Shown here piece after piece: positions 8,556 to 16,974 of a stretch of DNA of 25,353 bases (its first letter is position 1; every line of letters begins with the position of its first letter). This DNA comes from CAYOFK01 sp964403185. GTDB lineage: Bacteria > Bacteroidota > Bacteroidia > Bacteroidales > VadinHA17. The stretch spans positions 1 through 25,353 of the forward strand of contig CAYOFK010000018.1 of assembly GCA_964403185.1 (NCBI GenBank), read 5' to 3'. The notes under the pieces were generated by a model. It made no database searches and was not told the DNA's origin. It saw only the letters and a program-made list of their open reading frames with translations. The translations under genes and the position numbers were made by a program.

Positions 8556-8581
8556 ACATGGAGGAGCAGAAGATCCGGAAC

Positions 8582-11500
8582 TCAATGTGCCCGGAACAAT
8601 TGTTTCACCTCATAAAGTTGTTGTTTAAGTTCTTCATAACGCAGGTATGCATCTTTTCCGGGACGCTGATCGGCCCGGTTCAGCATTGAATTCAGATAAT
8701 TGATCTGGTCAAGTAACATGGGTTTCATATAGGGGCCTTCAGCCGTGAACAGTTGTTCCTCAACACGTTTCAGTCTTTTATCCGCCATTTTTGATTTTTT
8801 GCCTGCTTTTCCGTTTTTAAATTGGGCATCAAGAGATGAACGCTCCTCCCTGACTTCGGAGGCAAACCGCTTTGCACTGTCCTGAATATCGCAGACCTTT
8901 AATGCGAGTGATTCCTGCTCCCTGAGATCTGAAAGTGTGATGCCCGATGCTGCCACATTGGGATCCATAATTATACTGAATTGTCCGGTATGTATTTGTT
9001 CTCCGAGAGTGAGCCGTACCGTGTACTTCCCGGGAGCTGCCAGGGGTCCGGAATGGTACCTCAAACGCTCATTCTTATCCCAGGCTCCCGGATGTCTCAT
9101 GTCCCAGCGAAATCTGTGCATGCCCGGTTCACTATCAAGAGCCGGCACAGGCATTGGCCTGGAAAATCCGGTGGCCACATCCTGTTGTTGGTTCATCTGG
9201 CCGGCATCATCCGCCTGTATTCCTTCAAATTTTCTGACCGTTTCACCATCTGAATTGAGGAATTCAAGTGTCACCTTTCCTTTAAATCCTTTGCCTGTAT
9301 TATAATCAACATTCACAGTCGCGGGAGGATAAAACGGAACTGAATGTTCTCCCGTACTGCGGTACCTCATCCTGAACGTGTCTCTTGGTTTAAACAGACG
9401 CTCTTCAGCACCTTGGGCCACTGATCCAATCTGGCGCAGCAGAGTGATGTCATCCAGTATCCAGAAGGAACGCCCCATGGTTGAAAGAACCAGATCCCCA
9501 CGGTAAACCTTGATATCTGTAACCGGGGTGACCGGGAGGTTTTGCTGAAAGCGGCTCCACGAAAGGCCGTCATCAAGAGATACAAACATGCCAAATTCAG
9601 TGCCGGCATACAGCAAGCCTTCCCTTTCCGGGTCTTCCCTGATAACACGTGTGGGGAAATCTGAAGGAAGACCGTTATCTCCGGGAGTGATCAGGATCCA
9701 TGAACTGCCATAGTCTTCAGTTTTATACATATAGGGATGCCAGTCACCCAACTGGTACCGGAGCACTGCAATGTAGGCTTTGCCCTCCTTGTGCGGTGAG
9801 GGTTCAACACAATCAACACGTCCGCCGCCGGGCATTCCGTCAGGAGTCACATTTTTCCAGGTCGTTCCCCCGTCTGTGGTAACATGTACCGGCCCGTCGT
9901 TGGCACCCACATAAATCAGACCTTCCCGTATCGGAGACTCCCGTATTGAATAAATGGTGCTGTAGTATTCTTCACCCGTAATGTCTCTGGTTATGGGCAT
10001 CCCTGATATCACCTGTTTATCTTCTTCAAATGCTGTAAGATCAGGTGAAATGGTCTCCCAGGTCACCCCGTCATCAACCGTTTTGTGCAGGTATTGTGAG
10101 CCGTGATATACTACATCGGGATTGTGTGGTGACACATGTATGGGCGCCACCCTCTGAAACCTGTATTTAAGGTTCCTGGGATTGTGGCTGTAAATGTTGG
10201 CAGCTCCAACGTAATAATGCCGTTCCTGACCGGTGCGTTTATCGTAAACCCCAAACCGTCCCTTACAGTTGGAATACACTATATTGTGGTTCCCGGGTTT
10301 GGGAACCGCCGGTCCGGTTTCGCATCCACCAACTGCCAGCCAGTAAGCGTTTGTCCCGGCCGGCGAAGGGTATGGTGGTAAACCCGGAACCGCAATGGTG
10401 CTGTTGTCCTGCTGACCCGCATACAACCAGTAAGGGAACTGGTCATCCACCTCTACCTGGTACAGTTCTGCCGTGGGTTGATTCGACTGGGTTGACCAGG
10501 TACGGCCATAATCAGTAGACACATTGGCGCCGCCATCATTGCATTGCACCATCGTTAAGGTGTCGCCGGGATGGATCCAGAGGTCATGATTGTCGCCGTG
10601 GGGAGAGCCCAAATTGGTCCATGTCTTCCCTGAGTCATAAGAACGCATATACCTGTTAGCCATAACAAAAACCGTATTGGCATTGCGGGGATTGGCTTCG
10701 ATATTGCAGTAATAGAATGGTCTGTTTATCAATTCCTTTTTTGTGGTTACCAGGTAAAATGTGGCCCCGTAATCGTCTGACCGGTACAGTCCGCCCTCCC
10801 CCTCAGGAGCTTCAACGAGTGCATAAACACGTGAAGGATCTTCGGGAGAAACAGCCAGGTCAATTTTACCAATCAGTCCCTGTGGCAATCCTTCCGATAA
10901 TTTATTCCAGGTATCACCCCCATCCATTGATTTATAAATACCCCCTTCGGTGGAACCGCTTATAATGGTCCATGGTTTGCGCTCTGCCCTCCACAGAGCA
11001 GCATAGATGGTATTTGGTTGCCCCGGGGCAAATTCCAGATCCACAACACCTACGGTATCGGAATGGTAGAATACCCGGTCCCAGGTAGCGCCACCATCCT
11101 GGGATCGGTACACGCCCCGTTCCCTGTTTGGCTGGAAAGCCTGTCCAATGGCAGCCACAAAAATGGTTTGCGGATCTTCGGGGTGTATCTCCACTGCTCC
11201 GATCTGCCCGACTTTTTCAAGGCCCAGGAAAGTCCATGAGCGCCCTCCATCGGTGGTTTTATAAATTCCCTTTCCGGTGATCACATTGGAACGGAGGCCA
11301 TCCGACCCGGTTCCCACATAAACAACATCCGGATTTCCCTGATCCACACATATGGCACCAACCGAGGGCGTTGAAAAATACCCGTCTGACAGGTTGCGCC
11401 AGCTTTGACCATAATCTGTGGTTTTCCATACACCACCGCCGGACGCGCCCATATAAAAGCTTCCGGGCCGGGCCGCCACACCCTCTACGGCAGTTACCCT

Positions 11501-11662
11501 GCCTCCACGGGTTGGTCCCACATTCCTGTATCTCAACTGTGAAAACAGGTTTTCTCCGGCTGGCGAAACCCCGGCTGCTTGCTGTGGAAATGCAGGTTGT
11601 ACTGTAAAAATGATGGTTGATAAAAATATGAACAGTCTGATCCGGAGAATAAAAAGCTTCAT
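8582..11662 (-). CDS. Exported Asp-box (BNR) beta-propeller protein, VPS10/sortilin-like
   Basis: This 1026-aa protein has a clear N-terminal signal peptide (hydrophobic LFIFLSTIIFTVQPAF, cleavage near AFPQQ), so it is exported. I count 11 Asp-box motifs of the SxDxGxxW type, among them KTTDYGQSW, KTTDGGRSW, RSQDGGATW, KSMDGGDTW, VSTDYGRTW, VTTDGGTTW and KTEDYGSSW. These mark the blades of one or two beta-propellers of the sortilin/VPS10 or sialidase-like type. The last 200 or so residues are a beta-rich segment followed by a charged helical tail. No type IX secretion tail is visible. Such proteins are abundant in Bacteroidota but their substrates are mostly unknown; I see no catalytic signature for a glycosidase. 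It appears monocistronic. Confidence 0.85.
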   Translation of the reverse strand: MKLFILRIRLFIFLSTIIFTVQPAFPQQAAGVSPAGENLFSQLRYRNVGPTRGGRVTAVEGVAARPGSFYMGASGGGVWKTTDYGQSWRNLSDGYFSTPSVGAICVDQGNPDVVYVGTGSDGLRSNVITGKGIYKTTDGGRSWTFLGLEKVGQIGAVEIHPEDPQTIFVAAIGQAFQPNRERGVYRSQDGGATWDRVFYHSDTVGVVDLEFAPGQPNTIYAALWRAERKPWTIISGSTEGGIYKSMDGGDTWNKLSEGLPQGLIGKIDLAVSPEDPSRVYALVEAPEGEGGLYRSDDYGATFYLVTTKKELINRPFYYCNIEANPRNANTVFVMANRYMRSYDSGKTWTNLGSPHGDNHDLWIHPGDTLTMVQCNDGGANVSTDYGRTWSTQSNQPTAELYQVEVDDQFPYWLYAGQQDNSTIAVPGLPPYPSPAGTNAYWLAVGGCETGPAVPKPGNHNIVYSNCKGRFGVYDKRTGQERHYYVGAANIYSHNPRNLKYRFQRVAPIHVSPHNPDVVYHGSQYLHKTVDDGVTWETISPDLTAFEEDKQVISGMPITRDITGEEYYSTIYSIRESPIREGLIYVGANDGPVHVTTDGGTTWKNVTPDGMPGGGRVDCVEPSPHKEGKAYIAVLRYQLGDWHPYMYKTEDYGSSWILITPGDNGLPSDFPTRVIREDPEREGLLYAGTEFGMFVSLDDGLSWSRFQQNLPVTPVTDIKVYRGDLVLSTMGRSFWILDDITLLRQIGSVAQGAEERLFKPRDTFRMRYRSTGEHSVPFYPPATVNVDYNTGKGFKGKVTLEFLNSDGETVRKFEGIQADDAGQMNQQQDVATGFSRPMPVPALDSEPGMHRFRWDMRHPGAWDKNERLRYHSGPLAAPGKYTVRLTLGEQIHTGQFSIIMDPNVAASGITLSDLREQESLALKVCDIQDSAKRFASEVREERSSLDAQFKNGKAGKKSKMADKRLKRVEEQLFTAEGPYMKPMLLDQINYLNSMLNRADQRPGKDAYLRYEELKQQLYEVKQLFRAH

Positions 11663-11895
11663 TGCGATAGTTTTAGTGTCAGGAAAATCGAAAGTACAAA
11701 AAAATATTTATGCATCTTAAGTGATCATCATGAAGCTTTTTCAAATAATGTAGGGCTGTAGGTTTTTTTGAATTATCAGGCAGCTCCCTTGTTTTCAGAT
11801 AATACATCATGGCTGCAGCCCAATGGCCTGGAATGATAAACCAACGGAAACTTTTAAAGTGTGGAAAACAAAAGCTGATGTCCCGGAGTCCTTAA
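11663..11895. other. Intergenic region downstream of truncated msrA
   Basis: I translated the minus strand after the msrA stop in all three frames as far as the Asp-box gene. I found none of the expected MsrA C-terminal motifs (HDPT, GTQYRS). One frame stays open for 24 codons but is not recognisable. No other gene or clear promoter is seen. Confidence 0.5.
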
Positions 11896-12108
11896 TTACT
11901 TCAGGTCTTCAAAGGATATGATGCCCGGGTTGAAAATGATCTGTGCCACTTCGGCATGTCCGGTACTGCCTGTGCAAACCTGTTTGTAGGTGGGATTTTT
12001 TACAGCCCCCCCTGAATAGCCTGAAACGACCGATTCCACTCCCTTGAGATCCTGAAAGATGGCTTCCACGCACCAGAAGCAACCGGCTCCCAGGGTGGCA
12101 ATTTCCAT
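11896..12108 (-). pseudogene. msrA: Truncated peptide methionine sulfoxide reductase A
   Basis: The reading frame starts like a normal MsrA: from the ATG at 12108, MEIATLGAGCFWCVEAIFQ with catalytic Cys10 and a second Cys13. It then continues through VSGYSGG and the TGHAEV motif. It stops with TAA after ISFEDLK, giving about 70 aa where MsrA enzymes are about 170-200 aa. The missing half holds HDPTTLNRQG, GTQYRS and the substrate pocket. Because the downstream DNA shows no remnant in any frame, this looks like a deletion or replacement rather than a single nonsense mutation. Upstream in-frame starts exist at 12135, 12141 (ATG) and 12162 (TTG). It is unlikely to be active. Confidence 0.8.
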
Positions 12109-12346
12109 TGTGTTTGATTGGTTGTTATGATCCATTTCCATTAGGGTATCGTGCCAACACAATCCCGGTCCGACCTTGATGTCAATAAGAAGATATAGTC
12201 ATGCCGGACCGTAATAGTAAAGTCCCTGTCAGAAGTAATGTCATGAAGGGCATCCTGCCGGTTCGGTCCGTGTTGACTTTATTCATTACCCTGGTATTTC
12301 CCCGGACCCTGGTCTCTTGACACTTTTTTGCTTTGACCACCGTGGA
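12109..12346. other. Intergenic region between thioredoxin-like gene and msrA remnant
   Basis: No gene or clear terminator is seen. It includes the possible upstream extension of the msrA frame. The rest has no recognisable repeat or promoter. Confidence 0.35.
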
Positions 12347-13210
12347 TCAATGCCCCGTTTTGGTCTTCAGTTCCTGATAATACTGCTCAATCCGGTCTTT
12401 ACGAGTACTGAGCAGGTAATAATCCGAAAAATACTCCCAGGCTCCTTCTTTATCGCCAATTTTCAGATAATAATCCGTAAGCATGATGGCCAGCCGGGAA
12501 GCATTGTGATCCGGGAACAGGTAGGTGTACTCTTCAATATCCCCGGCAGCAGAACCAACACCTCTTTTTAATTCCTTATCCAGGACAAATCTTACCAACA
12601 CGTGGGAAGAATCTCTTTTAAAGGCAGGGTCCAGTCTTTTTATCTCTTTATAATACCGGTCCAGCTTCTCTTTCTGATAATCATTCCTGCAATAGTATAA
12701 TGTAAGCAGGAAGGCATCCTCATAGTTTCCCCCCAGAGGGTACGACTGCTCCACCGCATTAACAGTCCTGCCTTCCAGTATCCTGTGCAGTTCGCCAATC
12801 AGGAAATCTCTGGGAATATAGCTGGTGATGCGTTCAAGTTCTTTGCCGGCAGCCGTTAAAAACAGGATTGTGGGACATCCTGCAATACCATACCGGTCTT
12901 TCAGGTAGGTCCCGTCCCCGGACTCAATGTCTATGGATACACATACCAGTTCATCTGTATAAGGACTGAACGCTTTTGAACGGAACACTTCCTGTTCAAG
13001 CTGTTTGCTTGAAAAACAAGTCTTTGAGTAGATGTTTACAAGCATGTGCTGGCCCGACTGGCCGGCTTCGATCTTCGCGGCATCAAAATCTGTGAGGAAG
13101 CCCCTGCTGGTCTGGCCATACGAAACAAATGCCATACTGAACAGAATGAGCAGGAGTGCTCCAACGGCATTCAGTTTAACCGGTGTTGTCAAGAGAGCGG
13201 TATCAGTCAT
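12347..13210 (-). CDS. Exported thioredoxin-fold protein with CxxS active site
   Basis: This 287-aa protein starts with a hydrophobic segment (residues 13-30, LNAVGALLLILFSMAFVSYG) that reads as a signal peptide cleaved near YG-QTS. A thioredoxin-like domain of the Thioredoxin_7/DUF255-like type covers about residues 45-150. It has a cis-proline motif GCPTILFL (Pro113) and an active-site region YSKTCFSSKQLEQEVF. The usual CxxC is CxxS here: Cys65 with Ser68. This favours isomerase, trapping or a structural role over a reductase. The C-terminal 130 residues are helical and TPR-like. The neighbouring msrA remnant is suggestive of periplasmic redox repair, but the link is only positional. Confidence 0.78.
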   Translation of the reverse strand: MTDTALLTTPVKLNAVGALLLILFSMAFVSYGQTSRGFLTDFDAAKIEAGQSGQHMLVNIYSKTCFSSKQLEQEVFRSKAFSPYTDELVCVSIDIESGDGTYLKDRYGIAGCPTILFLTAAGKELERITSYIPRDFLIGELHRILEGRTVNAVEQSYPLGGNYEDAFLLTLYYCRNDYQKEKLDRYYKEIKRLDPAFKRDSSHVLVRFVLDKELKRGVGSAAGDIEEYTYLFPDHNASRLAIMLTDYYLKIGDKEGAWEYFSDYYLLSTRKDRIEQYYQELKTKTGH

Positions 13211-13390
13211 ATGGTTCGGTTTTTAAGACATATAAAATACAAAATTCATTGAAAGTAAGTGACGTTCCGGAAGAAATATTTAAAATATCATATAACAACC
13301 ATATAATCAATGATATATTCCAGATTAATGCAAGTGATACTTTAGAGCTACAAGAAATTTAATTTTGGAATTTACCGTAGCAAACTGCAT

Positions 13391-13430
13391 CCCACTTCTA
13401 CCCCTCAACCCCTCAACTCCCACCCCTGGC
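13391..13430. repeat. Low-complexity pyrimidine tract downstream of acyl-CoA dehydrogenase
   Basis: The plus strand is a C/T-rich run with degenerate CCCCTCAAC words; it is purine-rich on the coding strand of the cluster. The rest of 13211-13548 holds AT-rich DNA upstream of the thioredoxin-like gene (13211-13370) and the short open frame described next. Confidence 0.55.
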
Positions 13431-13548
13431 TTTCAACATATTCCTTCAGCTCCCCATAGTCTCCCCTGGCATGCTTCAGGAAGCAATATGCCTGATCATC
13501 TCTATATGCTCCTGTTTCCGGTTTTGCATATCCTGGATGATTTTTGAT
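13405..13548 (-). other. 47-codon open frame directly after the acyl-CoA dehydrogenase stop
   Basis: In the same frame as the dehydrogenase and right after its TAA, the sequence stays open for 47 codons with a coding-like composition. It reads HPGYAKPETGAYRDDQAY from the fourth codon and ends GWELRG before TGA. It has no ATG, GTG or TTG at its beginning, so it cannot be translated independently in a standard way. It may be the remnant of a small gene or a chance open frame. I do not recognise the family. Confidence 0.3.
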
Positions 13549-14691
13549 TTACATGGCTCCTATCTGGCGTGCAATGATAAGCCTTTGGATCTCTGAGGTG
13601 CCTTCACCGATCTGAAGCAGGCGTTGATCCCGGTAAAAACGTTCAATATCGTAGTCTTTCATGAGTCCGTATCCCCCGAAGATCTGCAGCGCTTCATCGG
13701 CTACTTCCCTCGCAATTTCCGAACAATACAGTTTGGCAATTGCAGATTCCTTTGTGAAATCTTTGCCCTGGTCTTTCAACCGGCAGGTATGATATAAATA
13801 AGTCCTGGCCAGGTCAATTTTTGCAGCCATGTCTGCGAATTTAAAGGAATTCACCTGAAACTTAACAATGGGCTGTCCGAATTGTTTCCGTTCACCGGCA
13901 TATTTAAGCGCCATTTCAAAGGCTCCCTGAGCCAGTCCCAGGCCCATGGCTGCGATTGACAAACGGCCGCCATCCAGGGTTTGCAGCATGATCTTTGATC
14001 CCTGGCCGATGGATCCGAGCAGATTTTCCTCAGGAACCCTGCAATCATCAAAAAACATTTCTGAAGTGTCGGAGGCCCGCCACATCATCTTTCCATGCAT
14101 GATTTTAGTTGTAAATCCGGGCGTTCCCTTTTCAACAATGATGGTTGAAAATTCTTTCTGGTCTTCTGATGTTCCGGTTCTGACCTGTACAGTGACCCCG
14201 CCTGAGATCTCTGCCGAACCATTGGTTATGAATATTTTCGATCCGTTAAGGATCCATTGGCCCTGCTCCAGTTTTGCCGTGGTCCGTGTGGCACGTGAGT
14301 CTGAACCTGCATCCGGTTCGGTCAGTCCGAAAGCCCACAGTTCCTTACCGGTACAGAGCCGGGGAAGGTATTTTCTTTTCTGCACCTCATTACCGAAATA
14401 GTAAATGGGGCCAATGCCCAGCGAATTATGTGCTGCAAGGGTTGCAGCATGAGAACCATCAACCCTGGCCAGTTCTTCAACTGCAATGATGTTTGACAGG
14501 CAATCCGTACCCTGCCCGCCATATTTTTCCGGGATACACATTCCAAATAAACCCAATTCACCCATGCGCAATGTCAGGGACTCAGAAAATTTTTCTTCCG
14601 CATCCAGTTCTTTTGCCACCGGTTTGATTTCACGCTCAGCGAAATCACGCACTGTTTGTCGAATTAATTCGTGTTCTTCAGTAAGAAACAT
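13549..14691 (-). CDS. Acyl-CoA dehydrogenase (short/branched-chain type)
   Basis: This 380-aa flavoprotein is full length for the family and removes two hydrogens from the alpha-beta positions of an acyl-CoA, passing electrons to ETF. The FAD/substrate motifs FGLTEPDAGSD and WILNGSKIFITNG are present, and the C-terminus has IGEGTSEIQRLIIARQI. The Glu in IGEGT (Glu363) is at the catalytic-base position of short-chain and 2-methyl-branched dehydrogenases. Classical isovaleryl-CoA dehydrogenases have a non-acidic residue there and use a Glu elsewhere. Genomic context suggests isovaleryl-CoA, but the residue argues for a butyryl-type or branched-short-chain enzyme. It is the last gene of the seven-gene cluster. 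Gap to the preceding gene is 170 bases. Confidence 0.92.
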   Translation of the reverse strand: MFLTEEHELIRQTVRDFAEREIKPVAKELDAEEKFSESLTLRMGELGLFGMCIPEKYGGQGTDCLSNIIAVEELARVDGSHAATLAAHNSLGIGPIYYFGNEVQKRKYLPRLCTGKELWAFGLTEPDAGSDSRATRTTAKLEQGQWILNGSKIFITNGSAEISGGVTVQVRTGTSEDQKEFSTIIVEKGTPGFTTKIMHGKMMWRASDTSEMFFDDCRVPEENLLGSIGQGSKIMLQTLDGGRLSIAAMGLGLAQGAFEMALKYAGERKQFGQPIVKFQVNSFKFADMAAKIDLARTYLYHTCRLKDQGKDFTKESAIAKLYCSEIAREVADEALQIFGGYGLMKDYDIERFYRDQRLLQIGEGTSEIQRLIIARQIGAM

Positions 14692-14861
14692 TTTCTCAGG
14701 TTTTTAATATCTAACATTCCACCATTATTTGCTTCGCTCATGAGATCGTTCACTATGTTCACTTAGTTCCATCACTCCATTCCTCCATCATTCAAAGAGC
14801 GTCCGATGATTGAATTTCAAAGCCACTTTCTCAGAGTGCTGACATTTAATATTGCTGTCTG
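14692..14861. other. Spacer between DUF35 gene and acyl-CoA dehydrogenase
   Basis: On the coding strand it carries low-complexity words (tgatggaggaatggagtgatgg, complement near 14770-14795) like other 3' tracts in the cluster. Next to them a tagtgaac-like repeat is seen near 14745-14770. No gene is seen. Confidence 0.45.
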
Positions 14862-15260
14862 TCACACTCCCATATCCGGCACAAACTTGTAGGAATACAT
14901 GATCATTCCTGTCTTTCCCTCTTCATTCATCCTTCTGAATTTTGCAACCAGAGGATCCCCGGTTTTCAGTTGTTCAGGATCACAGTCCGTGACCTGGCCC
15001 AGTATCCGTATTCCCTCTTTCAGTTCAATGATCCCGATGGCATAGGGTGCGGAATCCTCAAATCCATCGGGAGCAACCCTTATAATCGTATGGGTCAGCA
15101 ATGTGCCATTTCCGGATAAACGGATGGTGGTAAATTCTTCATTCCCACAACCAGGGCATACCAATCGCGGCGGGAAAGCAAGGTGCCCGCATTTTTCACA
15201 CTTTCCGGCTTCCATCCGGTATCTCTGCGGTATTTCTCTATAATGTTTCGGAACATTCAT
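14862..15260 (-). CDS. DUF35 zinc-ribbon/OB-fold CoA-binding protein
   Basis: This 132-aa protein has the two-part architecture of the DUF35 (ChsH2-like) family. An N-terminal rubredoxin-type zinc ribbon has Cys21, Cys24, Cys35 and Cys38 (KCEKCGHLAFPPRLVCPGCG). An OB-fold follows from about residue 45. In archaea this protein bridges acetoacetyl-CoA thiolase and HMG-CoA synthase and forms a shared CoA site that channels the intermediate. Relatives serve thiolases and aldolases in steroid and benzylsuccinate degradation. Here it follows HMG-CoA synthase and thiolase on the same strand, so the archaeal-type complex is the likely role. It is separated from the thiolase by 545 bases dominated by a tandem array, so it may have its own promoter; none is obvious. 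Confidence 0.9.
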   Translation of the reverse strand: MNVPKHYREIPQRYRMEAGKCEKCGHLAFPPRLVCPGCGNEEFTTIRLSGNGTLLTHTIIRVAPDGFEDSAPYAIGIIELKEGIRILGQVTDCDPEQLKTGDPLVAKFRRMNEEGKTGMIMYSYKFVPDMGV

Positions 15261-15360
15261 AATCGTTGATTTAAAAGGTTAACCTCACTTCGGTATAGAT
15301 TATTATTTGAGTATTTATTAAATAAAACTTATCATCATGTTTGCGTAATAACTCTCCGGC

Positions 15361-15800
15361 CATCGACCCTTCAACTCTCTTCGACCCTTCGACCCTCTTC
15401 AACCCTTCGACCCTTCGACCCTCTTCAACCCTTCGACCCTCTTCAACCCTTCGACCCTCTTCGACCCTTCGACCCTTCGACCCTCTTCAACCCTTCGACT
15501 CTTCGACCCTCTTCAACCCTTCGACTCTTCGACCCTTCGACCCTCTTCAACCCTTCGACTCTTCGACCCTTCGACNNNNNNNNNNNNNNNNNNNNNNNNN
15601 NNNNNNNNNNNNNNNNNNNNNNNNNNNNNNNNNNNNNNNNNNNNNNNNNNNNNNNNNNNNNNNNNNNNNNNNNNNTCGACTCTTCGACCCTTCGACCCTC
15701 TTCAACCCTTCGACTCTTCGACCCTTCGACCCTCTTCAACCCTTCGACTCTTCGACCCTTCGACTCTTCGACCCTTCGACTCTTCGACCCTCCATTCTTC
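15361..15800. repeat. Nested low-complexity tandem array (TTCGACCC family)
   Basis: The array is built from 8-base words ttcgaccc, ttcgactc and ttcaaccc with occasional 10-base ttcgaccctc. Several are grouped in a 34-base higher-order unit (8+8+10+8), best seen at 15676-15760. A 100-N gap interrupts it at 15576-15675, so the true length is unknown. It begins about 100 bases upstream of the DUF35 start and reaches almost to the thiolase stop codon. Long open frames through it on both strands are a by-product of the periodicity and not genes. Confidence 0.95.
15576..15675. other. Assembly gap of 100 N inside the tandem array
   Basis: Placeholder of exactly 100 N, with array units running into it from both sides. 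The assembler evidently could not span the repeat, so the copy number is not known. Confidence 0.97.
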
Positions 15801-15805
15801 AATAT

Positions 15806-16963
15806 TCAGAGCGACTCCAGCACATGGCATACGCAGGAGCCCCCTGAACCGCCCATATTCTGGGTCAGGGCCGTCCCTGCCTTTTTAAGCTGCCGCTTTC
15901 CGGCTTCACCCCGGATCTGGCACACCGCCTCATAAATTTGTGCAACGCCCGAAGCTCCAACCGGGTGTCCTTTGGATTTAAGTCCCCCGGAAGGATTGAA
16001 TGGGAAATCGCCATCCAGGGCGGTCAGCCCATCCATCACGGCAGGTCCGCCCTGTCCGCGTTTTACCAATCCCATCTCTTCCATGATCATGATCTCCGCA
16101 ATGCTGAAACAATCATGTACTTCTGCAAAATCAATATCCTTAATGGTTTTATCCGCCATGTTTAAAGCGCGTTGAATGCCGTCTTTTACGGCGCTCAATT
16201 CAAGCAGGTCCTTCCTTTGGCTCATGGCAATGGTATCGGTAGCGCCACCAACACCACGGATCACAACAGGAGTTTTTTTGGCGATGCGTTTGGCTTCCTC
16301 AACCGTTGTCAGAAGAACCGCTGCCGCACCATCCGTTATGGGTGAACAATCCAGCAATCTGAGCGGATCCGCAACCATTGTTGAACTAACAACCGTTTGG
16401 ATATCCACCTCGAAGGGAAACTGGGCATGCGGATTCAGTGCGCCGTTTTGATGATTTTTTACCGACACCTGGGCTAGTTGCTCGCGGGTTGTACCGTACC
16501 GGTCCATATGCGCCCTGGCAAACATGGCGTACAAACCCGGAAAGGTCACACCGTGAAAGGCTTCCTGGTCCTGATCTGCCGCAGTAGCCAGCGCATAGGT
16601 GGCCATCCCGCCGCTCACATCCGTCATTTTCTCCACTCCTATGGCCAGGGAATAGTCTGATAAACCCGAAGCCACTTCCATAAAGGCGGTTCGCACAGCC
16701 AATCCACCTGAGGCACAGGCCGATTCAACCCTGGTTGCAACAGTGCCCTTATTGCCGAGATAGTCTGAGATCAGACTGGCCAAATGTTCCTGGCCCGTAA
16801 ACAGACCACTGGACATGCAACCGATGGTAAGGGAGTCGTACCTGCCGGTTCCGGCATCTTTCAGAGCCATTTGTGCCGCTTCAACAGCCAGATCCCTCAG
16901 TGAGGCATTCCAGAGTTCCCCGAACCTGGTGATCCCGATTCCTATAATTGCTACATTTCTCAT
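15806..16963 (-). CDS. SCP2-type thiolase (acetoacetyl-CoA thiolase of HMG-CoA complex)
   Basis: This 385-aa enzyme is a thiolase of the archaeal/SCP2 type, which joins two acetyl-CoA or cleaves acetoacetyl-CoA. The nucleophilic Cys83 is in VESACASGGLA, His283 in EVHDCFSIAE, His333 in GHPVGASG (preceded by NPSGGLKSKG), and a Cys-containing GGSGGSCVCHV ends the fold. All catalytic elements are present and length is normal. The ATG is preceded by AGGAG six bases upstream, overlapping the HMG-CoA synthase stop, so the two are translationally coupled with nine bases between them. Archaeal relatives are partners of HMG-CoA synthase and DUF35. The stop codon abuts the tandem array. Confidence 0.92.
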   Translation of the reverse strand: MRNVAIIGIGITRFGELWNASLRDLAVEAAQMALKDAGTGRYDSLTIGCMSSGLFTGQEHLASLISDYLGNKGTVATRVESACASGGLAVRTAFMEVASGLSDYSLAIGVEKMTDVSGGMATYALATAADQDQEAFHGVTFPGLYAMFARAHMDRYGTTREQLAQVSVKNHQNGALNPHAQFPFEVDIQTVVSSTMVADPLRLLDCSPITDGAAAVLLTTVEEAKRIAKKTPVVIRGVGGATDTIAMSQRKDLLELSAVKDGIQRALNMADKTIKDIDFAEVHDCFSIAEIMIMEEMGLVKRGQGGPAVMDGLTALDGDFPFNPSGGLKSKGHPVGASGVAQIYEAVCQIRGEAGKRQLKKAGTALTQNMGGSGGSCVCHVLESL

Positions 16964-16969
16964 AATGTT

Positions 16970-16974
16970 CTCCT
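16970..16974 (-). promoter_or_regulatory. Shine-Dalgarno site of the thiolase gene
   Basis: AGGAG on the minus strand, six bases before the ATG at 16963 and overlapping the upstream stop codon (16973-16975). Strong sites of this kind are absent from nearly all other genes in the window. Confidence 0.7.

Noticed and set aside
8582..11662. Sialidase or other glycoside hydrolase
   Set aside because: Asp boxes mark a propeller fold only; no arginine triad or catalytic acid/nucleophile pattern could be identified.
15361..15800. CRISPR array
   Set aside because: Units are 8-10 bases with no unique spacers, and no cas genes are present.
15341..15847. Repetitive protein (DPSTLF/NPSTLRP repeats) or its minus-strand counterpart in the tandem array
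   Set aside because: The open frames result from array periodicity, cross the N gap, and the minus-strand one has no gene-like context; treated as non-coding repeat.
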